DNA of 64,000 nucleotides from positions 53,497,592-53,561,591 of the forward strand of contig CM055097.1 of NCBI GenBank assembly GCA_029204225.1, given 5' to 3'. The position numbers and the translations under genes were made by a program. The notes below the pieces were generated by a model. It did not search any database and was not told where the DNA came from. It worked only from the letters and a program-made list of their open reading frames with translations. Numbering within the stretch: the stretch's first letter is position 1; each line of letters opens with the position of its first letter. Below, piece by piece: positions 1-11,958 of the stretch. The stretch comes from Diphasiastrum complanatum (taxonomy: Eukaryota; Streptophyta; Lycopodiopsida; Lycopodiales; Lycopodiaceae).

Positions 1-589
1 TCAACACGTGGGATCATGGAGAATCAAACCCCACCAACCCAAGCACAACACGGCAACTCACCATATTTATTTCATGCTTTATGGCTTAGCACATTATATA
101 ATGCAAGTTGTTCAAATGTAATGGGGGCAATTTATCGTAATACATTGTGACACGCCTTTTGTAACTTTCGGTTTATAAGTGCAAATGGGCCCAAGTGGCC
201 AAATAGGTCAAGCTTATAGTGGCCGCTCATATCGTATCATGCTTGTACTTCAAAAGCTTTCCCTAAAAGGATTAAGTGGCTCCATGCCCCTCCCTGTTTC
301 TATGATTCAATTTTGGAGTTCAAGGATCTTGGCATGAGGACCTTATGCATTTCCAATATGTTTACGGTGCTTCTCCATCCCTTCATGGCTAGTTTCTCAT
401 GCTTTCATGATTGTACTTCTATAGCAATTATGATATCATATAGGTAGGCCTCAAAATTTGTCAAGTTTGTGGTTACATATTCGAAGAATGTATTTAGTAT
501 TTTAGTAAGAAGCAAAGTGAATGTATCTCAAATTTGCAAACATTACCATAGCTCTTACGTATGCTAAGAAATCTAAGTGTGAGCTCATT

Positions 590-1020
590 ATGCATGAGGT
601 GGAGTGCCTCAAGCATTTGATCTATAAGGATCAAGAGCGGAAGGATCCGTAGAAGGTGGAAGTTATTCTCAATTGGAAATTGGAGATACACCTCACAATA
701 GTAAAGATGTAAATCAATTCTTGAAATGGGCAATTGGTACCACTAATTTGTCAAGGAATATTCATAGATTGCAACATCGTCGACGGATATGTCACAAAAA
801 GGAGCTTCTAAGAATGAACCACACAGGAATAAATAAAGGGATTGAGTGAGAAGCCTTTGAATCGCTCAAGCATGAGTTGACTATTGCCCATGTGTTTCCA
901 ATAGTGGATCTACACGCACCATTTGTTCTAGAAACAAATGCAAGCACACTATAGGTATTGTGTTGATTAGAATGGTAACCGATCACCAATGTCAAATTGC
1001 TTGAAAAATTGTCTTTGTTC
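590..1020 (+). pseudogene. Ty3/gypsy pol remnant (end of RT and start of RNase H)
   Basis: The stretch at 850-945 translates to EAFESLKHELTIAHVF followed by HAPFVLETNAS. This matches the conserved start of the Ty3/gypsy RNase H region, where an 'AFE.LK..LT.APVL' block is followed by a 'PF.LETDAS' block. The expected catalytic Asp of 'TDAS' is replaced by Asn. The bases upstream, from about 640, look like the preceding RT thumb region ('DP.KV..I.NW') in several frames with stops. It is a broken copy with no coding capacity. I see no LTR that clearly belongs to it. Confidence 0.6.
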
Positions 1021-1563
1021 AATTCACCAAGATTGAAGCACTTAAGCTTGAGCTACAAATCACCTTTCTCATATCCAAATACTACTTCTAGACTCACTTA
1101 GGCCTAAATCACTCTCCACTTGAGATTTGGTAAGGATCAAAAGAGATTTGAAGCTAAACTACTTCACAATTTTTCATCCTATTGACTACAATTGAGAAAA
1201 TCAATGACATTTTGGCTTTTACATAAAGTATATTGTACTTGAATTGATCTAAACTTAACTAAATGACACATGTTAGGTGCCCTACCAAGGTCTAAACATC
1301 AAATCAATACTACAAAAATGATGATTTGTTTCCCCATGAATGACATGCATATGTGAAAGTCCTCTTCAAGCTCTTGATTCTAGAGAATTCTCAACACTCA
1401 ATCTAGCAACACATACTAAATTGGTACAAAGTTTTGAGTCATCGATTAGAATCAAAGTAAGAAGCTTGAGATCCAATCGAGTCTATGAAGTGCTTCAAAA
1501 AAGCCACTACGAACATGAAAACTTGCTAATTTGAGACGGAACTTGGTGAATGCTTGGATGATG
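1021..1563. other. unassigned AT-rich sequence
   Basis: No gene, domain or clear repeat was recognised here. It could be internal sequence of the element whose PBS-like site lies at 1564-1575. Confidence 0.4.
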
Positions 1564-1575
1564 GCTCTGATACCA
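1564..1575 (-). other. primer-binding-site-like sequence (initiator tRNA-Met) beside a probable LTR edge
   Basis: The plus strand reads GCTCTGATACCA, so the minus strand reads TGGTATCAGAGC, the usual plant LTR-retrotransposon primer binding site. The adjoining plus-strand sequence from 1576 begins TGTTAAAATCAG, and on the minus strand this is an LTR ending in TAACA. The other LTR edge is not certain; a plausible one is near 1997. The element would run on the minus strand toward lower coordinates. Confidence 0.5.
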
Positions 1576-4500
1576 TGTTAAAATCAGAGGTTATGAACCT
1601 CAGGAGTTTTAATCAAGGATTGCACTTAGATTGGATTGCTAGAAATCTAGACATCAGATCTAGCTATTTTGCATCTAATTTGGCAATTGCCTTTGAACAC
1701 CACAATCAAACTAGCATTTAACGATCCCCATGGCCTGCCACAAGTGTGGAACGTAGAGTACTATTATCAAGTTCAGTTCTACTCAATAGACAACAAACAT
1801 ATCACATTAATCAAGCATGTATTCCACTTGCAAGAGCAAAATTGCCAAAATCACCATCAATCTTGATATCTCAAAAGTGTATGTACAAATGATCTGAGCA
1901 TTAGGGTTGTCCATCATTAGATATTAACCTAACCCTACTATCTAAGCCCTTGATCTAGGAATCACACCCACTTGGTGGTTGGATTAGGTGTGTCACAGGC
2001 ATGCATTGTCCCAAAACCGCATAATTTCGGACCTTAGTTTTGGGGCTCAATTCGGCCATGTCTAAGCATGTGAATGGATTTAGATCACCTTTAAATTAGT
2101 ACCTAACTATGTAGAAGTATGTGACATTTGGCCATCCATAATGGTGCCACTTGGCAATAAACTACTAGCTAGTTTTTTATTATTTTATAGAACATGTTCA
2201 TGCGCTAAAAGTTTTTTGTGAGACCTTAGAGCCTCTAAAGTGGTTCTAGATGGAAATCACCAAAAACTATATTAAATACACAATTCTATAAAAGTTTAGC
2301 TAAATAGGGGGATTAAGTTGTTTGGGAGGTATAATGAAAGGTCTAATGGAAATTACCCAAACTAGGGTTTGTACAAGAACATTCAAAGTTGACTGATTTC
2401 TAAAAAATAGGCATCATCTATTAACAACCTAAGAATGATATATTACATCCTTGCAATGTCAAAGTACATAAAAACAAATCATACATTGTTTAGATTTGCC
2501 AACAAGTATTTAATAGTATCAACAAGAACATTGTTCTTGGGTGTAACTTTAAATTTCTTTCAGGTTACCTTTCAGTTTCACATATGACTATGCAAGATGC
2601 CCCTTCATCGGAGCCACAAAACTTGCAGCATCGAGCTACTCGGCAAGGCAAATCAAGTTTATCACACAACGTCTGCAAAAACAGGTCCAGCCACAAGCAG
2701 ACACTAAATACCTTCTATGCAGCAACCTTTGTTAAGAAAAAGCGATAACATATACTTTGCATTTGTATGCCTATACGGACAATGCATAAATCTATTACAA
2801 TGTCTAAGTACTTGAAAAAGCAAAACAATCAAAAGAGTTTGAAAAAGATATTGACTACAACTAAGTTAGCAGAATGTAGTGTATGCTTGTTCGTACACTC
2901 AATAATGAACCCAAGACCCATGGAGATTGATGTCCACAAGTATAACTTTGTACATGGTTGAATTGAAATAAGTTTTCCACAACTAGAATAGTTTGATTGA
3001 CAAAAAATAAACATGTGTTGATGTTAAGTCTCTAACGATCCTTAAGAGTTCATTGTTGGCGGAAGCCAATCTCTCGAGATCTCAAAAAATCGAATAGATC
3101 AAATGCTATGACATCCCGACATTCAACCAAGAGTAAATCTAGTTTTTGTAGGTAAAGATATGTCCACACAGATAATAGGTTTCATAGATTTATATGAACA
3201 TTTGACAATAAGATAGGATAGCATTCAAATACTGCAAAAACACTCCATTGCTCACTTCATAGCACCCAAGAGTCAAAATAGACCATGTGCATAAAGTATA
3301 TGCTAAAATCCATCTTCAAGTTAGCCTTCATCAAGACCGGAGGGCAAATTCAAGTCTTCAAAAAGGCTTAGCACTTACTATTCTCTTCTGAACACCTATG
3401 TATTAAAAATACATGACACCCTATTTCCTTATGATAGTTTAAGAAAACGATGACTAGCAATTTAGCATCATTGAAACTGAGCAAACCCAAAATAAGGGAG
3501 GTCGTAAGCTAAGTACACCAATGAAGATAGAAACATAAGCACAATGTTGTTGGCCAAAACTTCAAGATAAATTTCAAGTTAGAATAGATGTTTGCGTAAA
3601 AAACAATATAGATGTTAAGTCTACAAAAGTACTCTTACATAACCAAAAGGCGTGCAACCTTTCACTATTCGCCTACACAATGTTTGACCATCAATTTTAT
3701 TTATCATGCGTAACATGAAACATATTTTACATCATCCCTTCTCTTGTCATCAACAACCGAGAGCAGGTGCATGCCACATATGCATAAAACAATAGTAGTT
3801 ACAAGCATATAGTAGACAACAACTTAGGCATCCGACACCATGTTAATATTTGTCATTAGCATTGACATTTGAGTATACTTATAATTACCTATGATTGAGC
3901 TCTAATCCGTACTCAAAGATGTAGCCCAAATTTGGGCCTCCAAAGAGTACATCTAGGGCTACGAGCCTGATTGTTGAGGAGGTGATTGGTTGATACATTT
4001 AGCTTGAAATTTCAATTCTTGGCAAGTCTAAGCATAAGTCCAATTCAACAATCAGCATTCCCATAAGGTTATTAGTGATCATCATGCTTACATTTCCTTT
4101 CAATAAAATCACAATTCTTTTAGTGTTTCAATTTTTGTCTTTTAGTGTTTTGGTGAAACTTAGAAATGATTTTAGCTAAGCACTAAAGAAAACCAATTGA
4201 AATGTCCTCATATAAGCATTTGGAAAATTAAATATCACATGACAAAGGCACATAATATCATCTAATATAATTCACCAACAAATAACGCCATGTCTACCTA
4301 GCTTCTAATCAAGCAAACACACCACCTCCCTAACTTTTAGGAGCACGCATCAACTATCTACCTTGTAGGAAGGAGAAGGCTCTTTTTAAACATGTCACAC
4401 TTCTCCTACATTGCATAGGAGATGATTGGAATGAACAAAAGTGTCAAAGTGTTATGGCTGTGTTCTGTTACCAAGGATTTGGAATAATGCTAGACGTGGG

Positions 4501-5778
4501 TACTGAGCCTCCACTAGCCAGTTATTATAGTGTGCTTCGATATTCCAATTAAAGCCAATATGTAGTTGATAACTTCAGAGGTCCTAGGGTACTCCAAATA
4601 TGGGCATATGGAGCAAGACATGGTGTGTGATGGACCATGGTTATATGCATCATGAGTGACATCAATTGTAACTAGAGTTCTTGGCTTTCAGCTTTTGGTT
4701 ACTAGTCTCCTCCTCGTCTAGCATTCACAAACTACAGCTTCAGGTGAAGATTTCTAATCTAAAGCAAATGGATCGAAACGCAGAGTTTGGAGTCATTTTT
4801 CCAACTTTTTGGTAGGGAATCACTGCTTTTTGGATACAATTCTTCTTGTTGGCCATATCTAAGTAGCAGCAAGAAATTTCACAATAAATCACGATCTTAT
4901 GTTAGTACTTTTGTGTTTTTTAGCTTAGCACTTGATTTAAACTGTATATAGATGATTTCTTGCTTGTACAACCTTGTTTAAGGCTAATGTATAGTGTGTC
5001 GCATGCCAATATTGCCATAATTACAGTATTAACATCAGTGATTATAGTTGAAATCAATCAAAAATGGTAATTTTTTATATGTATCGATGTTAGAGGTTGT
5101 GATGAGGCATAATCAGTGAGTGAATTGTTGGACCAAGGTCGTTTTAGGTCTATTAAGCACATTATGGGATTGCATATAGTCTAATAGCTTCAAAACATCC
5201 AATTTTTTGTGGTTTTGAGTGTTTGATGACATTCCAGAACTGTAAAACCTGTGGCAAAACTTTGTGAAATAGTCAGAATTGTTCTTATCATCTATGCATG
5301 TCAGTTGCTGCCATAGAAAGCAAACGAAGCTTGAAAACTTCAAAAAATCAAATAATTTCAAGGATTTTGAGAGGGAAATAGCTTGTTGGGCCATGTCCTC
5401 CTGACCTAAGGATTCCTAGCTGAAAAATCAATGATCAAAGTTTGCACAATAATAAGTAATTCACATAGAAGAATTTAGAGAACACACATGCATCTAAGCA
5501 TGCGGTAGGACAAACCTGAGATATTGGAAAGGAATGTGCTCTGTTTCCAAAGTCTCGTACACCATGATTATAAGTGGTTCCGAACGGTGCATGGAAACTG
5601 ATAGGAAAGTTGTCATAGAAAATCAATATACTGAGTATTGGACTATATGAATTTGCTACCATATTGAACTAGTGTAATGTGTTTGGAATGAAATTGCATG
5701 TCTATTAGTACATGTCAGTAATTGCATGTCAAATGCTTAAAATCGATTCAAATATCAATAGTTCATAAAAAATGATAG
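1576..5778. other. unassigned AT-rich DNA
   Basis: The first few hundred bases may be an LTR in minus orientation. The rest shows only short random open frames. A stretch at about 2563-2730 (+) is open for some 50 codons after an AG and resembles an exon, but I recognise no family in it. No further exon of the CTR1/EDR1-like gene could be identified on the minus strand. Confidence 0.4.
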
Positions 5779-6143
5779 ATTGACTGTAAGATCGAATTTT
5801 TTAGAGTTGCTATTATTGAGTTGAATGTCGTCGATTCTTTAGATATTAACATATTGTGATTCAAAATCCATTGGGTTCTATCAAAGCTATCTTAAAGGTA
5901 TGCATGATCAACCAAAAAAGGCTAAATCCATATGCACTATGATCACATACCAAGATTTCAACTCTTCTTTAAGAGATTGGGAGTTGTTTATACAAAACCT
6001 AATAGATCGACTGCAAAATAGAATTTTTTTAATACTGCTATTATATTGAGTTGAATATCATCAATTTTTCAGATACTAACATATTGTGAGTCGAATTCCA
6101 TTGAATAATATTGAAGCTATTTTGGATGTATAAATGATCAATC
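5779..6143. repeat. diverged direct duplication, about 230 bp apart
   Basis: The blocks at about 5779-5910 and 6007-6143 align along their length. Both contain 'ATTGAGTTGAAT', then 'CATATTGTGA', then 'CCATTG', then 'AAGCTAT', and end in 'ATGATCAA'. They are an old tandem or segmental duplication with many substitutions. Neither copy codes for anything recognisable. Confidence 0.55.
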
Positions 6144-6927
6144 GTAAAAGCCCATATCTGTAATCAATTATAATCAACTGAGAATTGTGCACTTTTCTAA
6201 CTATGCACAAAAGTGACCGATGAAATTTGGGACATGATATATAAATTCACAAATACAAGTTGAAAAGTCAAAAGTGTTATTAAGTAAAACCTTAGAAGAA
6301 AATATGCATGCAACAACAATGTAAATGGGAAAAAGAATCCTAGCTAGCAGGCATGAATTGTGCCTCAATCAACCAAGCATCATTTGTTATCTAGGTTTTG
6401 ATCAAATCTACATGCTCTTCTTGGGTGTTGACAAGAAGTAACTGACACCCAACTGGACAAATCAAGAACAAAATCAAAGACACAAAGAACTAAAAGCAAC
6501 AGCTTGTATCTTAATTCCTAAAAAAAAGTCGACAAGAAATAGACAACATACAAAATATCTACAAAATACAAATAAGATTTGATTTCTACTTGAAAAATTC
6601 CAAGTAAAATTCCCCACAAAAGCATTGGCTTTGAGAAAAGAACAAACCACTAGCTGATAAAAACACAAACAAAGTCAAATTAAACACATTACAAAGTCAA
6701 TAACATGAATTGGATGTAGAGGATCCAACTACTTCCATGAATTATGTGTGCTAATTATCTTGTTCAAACATAGAAGCCAACATTTTGATTATACGTCAAT
6801 TGAAGGATATTATTCACAAACTGAGTATCCTAAAGTTAGCACATCTAGGGCCTAAGAAAGTACATACACCTAGAATTGACGGTTGGCTGAAAATAAAAAT
6901 CATGATTTCTATTCTTTGCTGAAATAC

Positions 6928-8816
6928 CTTGAATAGAAGGGCACGATGTCGACAAAGTCCTACAGTAAGACTTCCAATTGGTAAGACAACACTTCCAAAT
7001 TGCTCTTTTAATGCTTTGTTGCATGAATTCCAACATGATATAAGGCTTCCTTGCTCACTCGCCGCTGCCCCCCTTTAAATTGCACAATTTACATCACATT
7101 TTAAGAATGCCCATACAGACATTGATACACTATACAAAAAAGAATGATATCTGCAATATTTACAAAACAGATGCAAAATAACGCGTGAAAATACATTGTT
7201 CTTCTACATACAATTGTAACTTACCCCATATGCATACAGACAAGTTTGCCAAGTTGCTCTGCTAACTGTCGTGTGTCTGAAGCTTCACCTTTGAGTCTCA
7301 AAGCATTTGTCACCAAGTCTTGCAAGGCCAAATCTCCTTTACTGTCTATTAGAATAACACTCATGCGCAAGTCTGAAGGATCCACTTCAAGAAGAGATTC
7401 CAAAGATGGCATATGGCCACCTTCATCAATGTCATTGCACATGGTCCACACATACGGATTTATACCCCAAATGTGGTAGAAGCCATCTTGTACTTTGTCT
7501 AAATAGCCAAGACTGCCATTTACCTAAACAAAGAAGCATGCAACCAAGAAAAAAGTATTTCTAATGTCACAAGAAATAACCCATTTGAAACAATTGCCTG
7601 TAACAGTACAATGAATGCTTAATTTTTCTTAATCACTTCGTGTACAATGTCATCTAACAGAAGGCTCATAAATTAGTTGCACAAAAGAAACCTTATAATA
7701 GAGATAGTGCCTTCAGCAACTGTAACTATAAAAAGGGAGGCAGAGTGATACCCAGAATCGATGTGCAGTTGCCAAAACAGATCTCTTAGCACTGGAATAA
7801 CATTGACCATCCTCTTCAAATGGAGAATCCAGAAATCCAGGCTCTTCTGTCAACTCTGCATCGGCCATCAAACGCAAAGCTAATGCAAGTTGCAAGTTAT
7901 AACTCTGCTCGGTTTGTTGGGCCAAGCTACTGACTGAATCGTCATATTGTCCCCGCCTACCTCTGCTTCCATCTTGCTTGTATATTTCATCAAGCACATT
8001 GGAAAACGTGATATCATTTGGGTTGCATGAACGACTAGGTGAAGGCAATTGTGCCTGACAGTCACTAGAAGCAAGACTATCTGTAAAACTTCCTCCACTT
8101 GACTCTCTCCGTAAAGATGGCAAAGGAACAGGGACTCCATTCCACATATGGTTGCTTTCCCAAGTCGAATGTCGTGCTAACGATCTCACTCCAGGCTTAG
8201 AAGAATTCTGTTCTTGGAAGCAATTCCAAATATGTTCCGAATTGAGAGGCCCTTTCCACACCCCAGCAGCAGCATAACTTTTTTCCATGGGAGGAACAAA
8301 ACTTCCCACACGGCCATTAGAAGCAGGTCTTTCGGATGTCTCATGAGAAGCCCATTCCAAACAGTTGCTGCTCCCATCTGAAGGAGCAATCAACTCCTTA
8401 TCTGTCCTATTATTTGTGACAACGTATGAACTATTTGGTGCTGTAAGCAAACTGCTTGTGTTTAACAGCTTTGGGGAAGCCTTCGCCACTGGCAGATGAG
8501 TAGCATTTCGAACACAAGAACCATTTCTCTCAATTTGATCGCATGGATTTTTTGCTATCGGATGAAACGGGAAGTCTTTTAAGCCATTGCATTTGGAATT
8601 ATGTGACTGGCATAGGCCCTGCTCAACTGGAGCATACGTTGGACAACCAAGACGGGTTTTTTCAAAAAAGACCTGGGAAAATTCCCCTCGTGCAAAATAT
8701 GAAGGCTTGTCAAATTGGCCGTGCCTCCAATCCTCATGAGAAGCATCATCTGAGAGCAGCAGAGGAACATCAGAAGATTGATCCACTAGAGAGTGCACGG
8801 ATCTTCGAAAGGACAT
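6928..8816 (-). CDS. CTR1/EDR1-type Raf-like MAPKKK, 5' part (three coding exons)
   Basis: Exons on the minus strand are 8816-7752, 7523-7225 and 7072-6928, all with GT-AG borders and matching phases (0, then 2), giving 503 codons. Residues 1-300 are a Ser/Asn-rich N-terminal region. From about residue 303 the EDR1 domain of CTR1/EDR1 kinases begins ('EQSYNLQLALALRL'). It continues across exon 2 ('VNGSLGYLDKVQDGFY', 'NPYVWTMC') and ends in exon 3 with 'GSVVLPIGSLTVGLCRHRALLFK'-type sequence. In flowering plants this family acts at the ER in ethylene signalling (CTR1) or in defence and senescence (EDR1). The family is about 800-930 residues, with a C-terminal Ser/Thr kinase domain. No kinase exon was found between 6927 and base 1, so the next intron is at least 6.9 kb or the gene is truncated. 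The ATG at 8816 is chosen because an in-frame stop lies 33 bases upstream. Family assignment is firm; CTR1 versus EDR1 is not resolved. Confidence 0.88.
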
Positions 8817-10070
8817 ATCTAAAATGTTTCTCCAACCCAGGGTGGGTTATCCCCAGACTGAACAGCATCCTGTGAAGGGCCCTTCCTCGCAAAGTAGAAA
8901 TTCTTCATCAACGCCAAGGCCCTTCCTGTTCACATTAACTAAGGAATCAAGTATAAAGTTAGCCTGCGCTTCTTTGCAACTCTAAGTTGAGAACTGCTCA
9001 GCCCATTTTGACGTTATTCTCAACCACCAGCTTATCTTTCAATAACTGTAATTATTCTCCAGTTCATTATGACAATATCTGTACCGCCAATTTCCCCGAT
9101 ACGAGATTCCTTCCCTTCTTTAGAATATGTTTCCCCAAATTACAAGTACCCAATCAGAACGAGCATGCCCTAAAAAAACGTTTTCGAGCTGAAATATTCT
9201 AGGAGAAACTATAAACAACCTGCATTCTCAGCGTAATAATTTAACTGGCAGCTTTGTAAACTGTGCTTCACAAATAACTGTTCTGAATGCCGGTACAATA
9301 TCCTTTCCAGCTCCAATTCCTCTCAGCGAAGGTTGTACTTGCAAAATTCCAAGAAACATCTTCCTCAACTTCAGAATGATCCACTGTTTTCAACCGAGCT
9401 CTTCAGAAAAGCAACCGTCAGCCTGAACTCGTACCAAACCAGAATGATACGTGAAAAATCCAAACAAGCTGCTGCACAGTTCCGTACAGTACAATTCGTC
9501 AAAACAGCAAGCGAGGACACACTTTGATCTATCTAAAGAATATCTGGCTAGAATCCATAAGCAGACCATTAACACAATGGTGACACTGGAGACGGATCTA
9601 AACTCATCCAACATCAATAGCGCAAAAAAGAAAATCTTACAACAAGTCCGGCATAGCATAGACAATGATGTTCAAACATTGCTCTCGATCTAGGGATAGC
9701 ACAAGCGCGGCCACCTGAACCAACAACACCGTAACGGTGTTGCCAAGAAGCTCAACGCCAACTCAGAAGGAATCTTACCACAACCACCAGCAAAAAACGA
9801 AACCAGAGTTGAGGATCGCTAATCAGAAGGTAAATAAATATCACCTTACAGAAAGCTCACGTGAAGCAGGCAGTGCCTGAGATCGCATCCTTGTCGCCCT
9901 CACGGTGTGTTGTACCACCACAAGAATGAATGATGATTCAGAGTCTTCCACGGGGCGAGATCGAGATCGAGAAGAGCTTTCTCTATCCTCCTCCTCCTCT
10001 TCTTCTTCTTTCTGTGTTTTTCCCTTATGCGAAAAAAGAACAAGAGAAAGAGAGAGAGAAAGAGAGAGCT
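8817..10070 (-). other. probable 5' leader and promoter side of the CTR1/EDR1-like gene
   Basis: On the minus strand a purine-rich stretch (GAA/GGA repeats, about 9990-10070) is followed at about 9850-9860 by a donor-like CTGTAAG-GTGATA. An acceptor-like TTCACAG lies just before 8869. This fits a non-coding first exon and a 5'-UTR intron of about 1 kb. No TATA box was assigned. A 32-codon upstream reading frame (8868-8770) overlaps the main start codon in another frame. All of this is inference from composition and splice-like sites. Confidence 0.35.
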
Positions 10071-10926
10071 GCTTTTTCCTTTGGCCTTTTTCCTCAAAAA
10101 GAAAAGGAAAACAAAGATATTTTTTTAATGTGTGAGATGGGTATGGTATGTGTAATATATTGATGATATTGCAATATTTTATACTGCAAAGGGAGATAAA
10201 AGCTGGCTATGGCGTTTTTTGGTGTTGCAACTTGGCAAGAGCGTCTCTCATTGTCATCATGTGGGGTGTGTGTGGAGGGAGGAAGTTCACCTGTGCACTT
10301 TCTTGATTCTTAAGACAATAAATCCCATGTATCTTGCTTGTATCTATTTGTGTGAGTGAGAATGGATGGCCTCATTAGTAGGTGGCAAGGATGGTGATGT
10401 CCACATACCATGCTTGAAGGTCGCTCGAAAATTCCTCCCTCCACTTTCGCATCTTTTACTCCATATTTTTTCAAAAGCCAAAAACCCGAGCATATTATTG
10501 GTTATGGCTTACGTGTACATATTGTGGTTCACGGTCCAACCCGAGAGCAAAGTAATGTGTGGGAAGCCCTATTGGGCAAAGCCATTGTCACTAAACAAAT
10601 ATACAAAGTACATAAAGTTTGGGTGGTCATTCATTCACCATGTATAATAAGGAGTCCAATTTTTAGGTGTTAAACCTTTTTGAAAAATGCACCACATGAT
10701 TTTTTTGAGCATAGATATAGATGCCCTTGACCACCATGAGGCAAGGGTAAAACGCCAACACATTGCAAGAGTGGCTAGCTATGGCTTGTAAATCAAGGGT
10801 AAAAAAAATCTTGAGGTCCTATTTTTGGCTAACCAAAAAGTTTGCATCTCTTTTGCCTTAAAGTTTCATGGTGAAATATGCAACTATGGCCCATCACCCT
10901 AGTAGATAATTGTGTAGTAGATAATG
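10071..10926. other. unassigned intergenic DNA
   Basis: AT-rich sequence with only overlapping short open frames. No domain, transposon end or repeat was recognised. Confidence 0.4.
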
Positions 10927-11033
10927 CCCATTGGGAGGGCCATTATCATAAATAATCTGGGACCCGGGGAGCGAGGGGCGGAGGCCACGGTGCTCGGGGA
11001 CCAGATTATTTGTGGTAATGGTCCGACCAATGG
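10927..11033. repeat. small fold-back (inverted-repeat) element
   Basis: The left arm is 10927-10970 and the right arm 10993-11033, separated by about 22 GC-rich bases. The reverse complement of the right arm matches the left at most positions: CCATTGG, then CCATTA, then AAATAATCTGG, then CCC. The whole could fold into one long hairpin, as fold-back or MITE-type sequences do. No clear target duplication is seen, so the superfamily is unknown. Confidence 0.55.
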
Positions 11034-11044
11034 ACCATTACCGC

Positions 11045-11958
11045 ACGTAATTGACAATTCGCCTGATTTTTTCTGTCCGTCTCTCCTTCTCTCTGGTCTA
11101 TGCACTCTCTCACGCTCTCTTCATATCTCTCTTCTGTCTCTCCTCTCCGGTCTATGCACTCTCTCTTCTCTCCTCTCTCTCCCTCTCTCTCTCATGTCCG
11201 CTCTCTTCCTCTCCTCTCCGCTCTCTCCCTATCTCTCTCTTCTCCGCTCTCTCTCCTCTCCGCTCTCTCTCCCTCTCTCTCTCATGTCCGCTCTCTTCCT
11301 CTCCTCTCCGCTCTCTCCCTATCTCTCTCCTCTCCGCTCTCTCTCCCTCTCTCCCTCTCTCTCTCTTATCCGCTCTCTCCCTCTCTCCTCTTCGCTCTCT
11401 CTGTTGTCTGCACTCTCCCTCTCCGCTCTCTCTCTTGTCTGCACTCTCTCTCTCCCCGCTCTCCCTCCTCTCTCTCCCTTCCTCTATTGTCTCTCTTCCT
11501 CTTGTCTCTCTCTCCCCACTCTCCCTCCTCTCTCTCCCTTCCTCTGCTGTCTGCTCTTCCTCCTGTCTCTCTCTCTCTCCCCCTATTAGCTCTCCCTCCT
11601 CTCTCTCTCCTCTCCTCTCTCCCCCTCCCTACCTCCGCTCTCTGATCCTCTCTTTTGTCTGCTCTTCCTCCGCTCTCTTCTCTCTCTCCCTCCACTCTCT
11701 CCTCTCTCCTCTCTCCCTCGCTCTCTCTCCTAGTCTCTCTCTCTTCACGCCATCTGCTCTCCCTCCTACCATCCGCTCTCTCCTCTCCTCTCGAAAACGT
11801 TCGCTCTCTCTCCTCTCCTCTCTCCCTCGCTCTCTCCCCAGTCTCTCTCGCGCCAGGCATCTCTCCCGCACCAGGCAGAAAATGTTCTTTGGGCCATATA
11901 TTATGCAAAATAATATAGGCCCGAAACGGCCCAAAAATCAGGCGAATGGCAATTACGT
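11045..11958. mobile_element. 0.9-kb terminal-inverted-repeat element filled with polypyrimidine sequence
   Basis: The ends at 11045-11071 and 11933-11958 are inverted repeats. Both begin ACGTAATTG and then read ATTCGCCTGATTTTT, differing only by one substitution and a short indel. Between them lies about 800 bp of C/T-only sequence. Just inside the right end is another inverted pair (GGGCCATATATTAT and AATAATATAGGCCC, about 11891-11922). No transposase-like frame is present, so it would be non-autonomous. Flanking bases do not show an obvious target duplication, so whether it moved as a unit is unproven. Confidence 0.5.
11079..11870. repeat. polypyrimidine (CTCTCC-type) minisatellite-like block
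   Basis: The plus strand is almost entirely C and T, in variants of CTCTCTCC and CCGCTCTC. Larger repeats are visible: a block of about 80 bp containing ATGTCCGCTCTCTTCC occurs near 11195 and again near 11283. Long open frames on both strands across it are artefacts of the missing A or G. Confidence 0.85.

Noticed and set aside
5113-5662. Minus-strand frames as further exons of the CTR1/EDR1-like gene
   Set aside because: Neither shows kinase motifs (glycine loop, VAVK, HRDLK, DFG, APE) nor the rest of the EDR1 domain.
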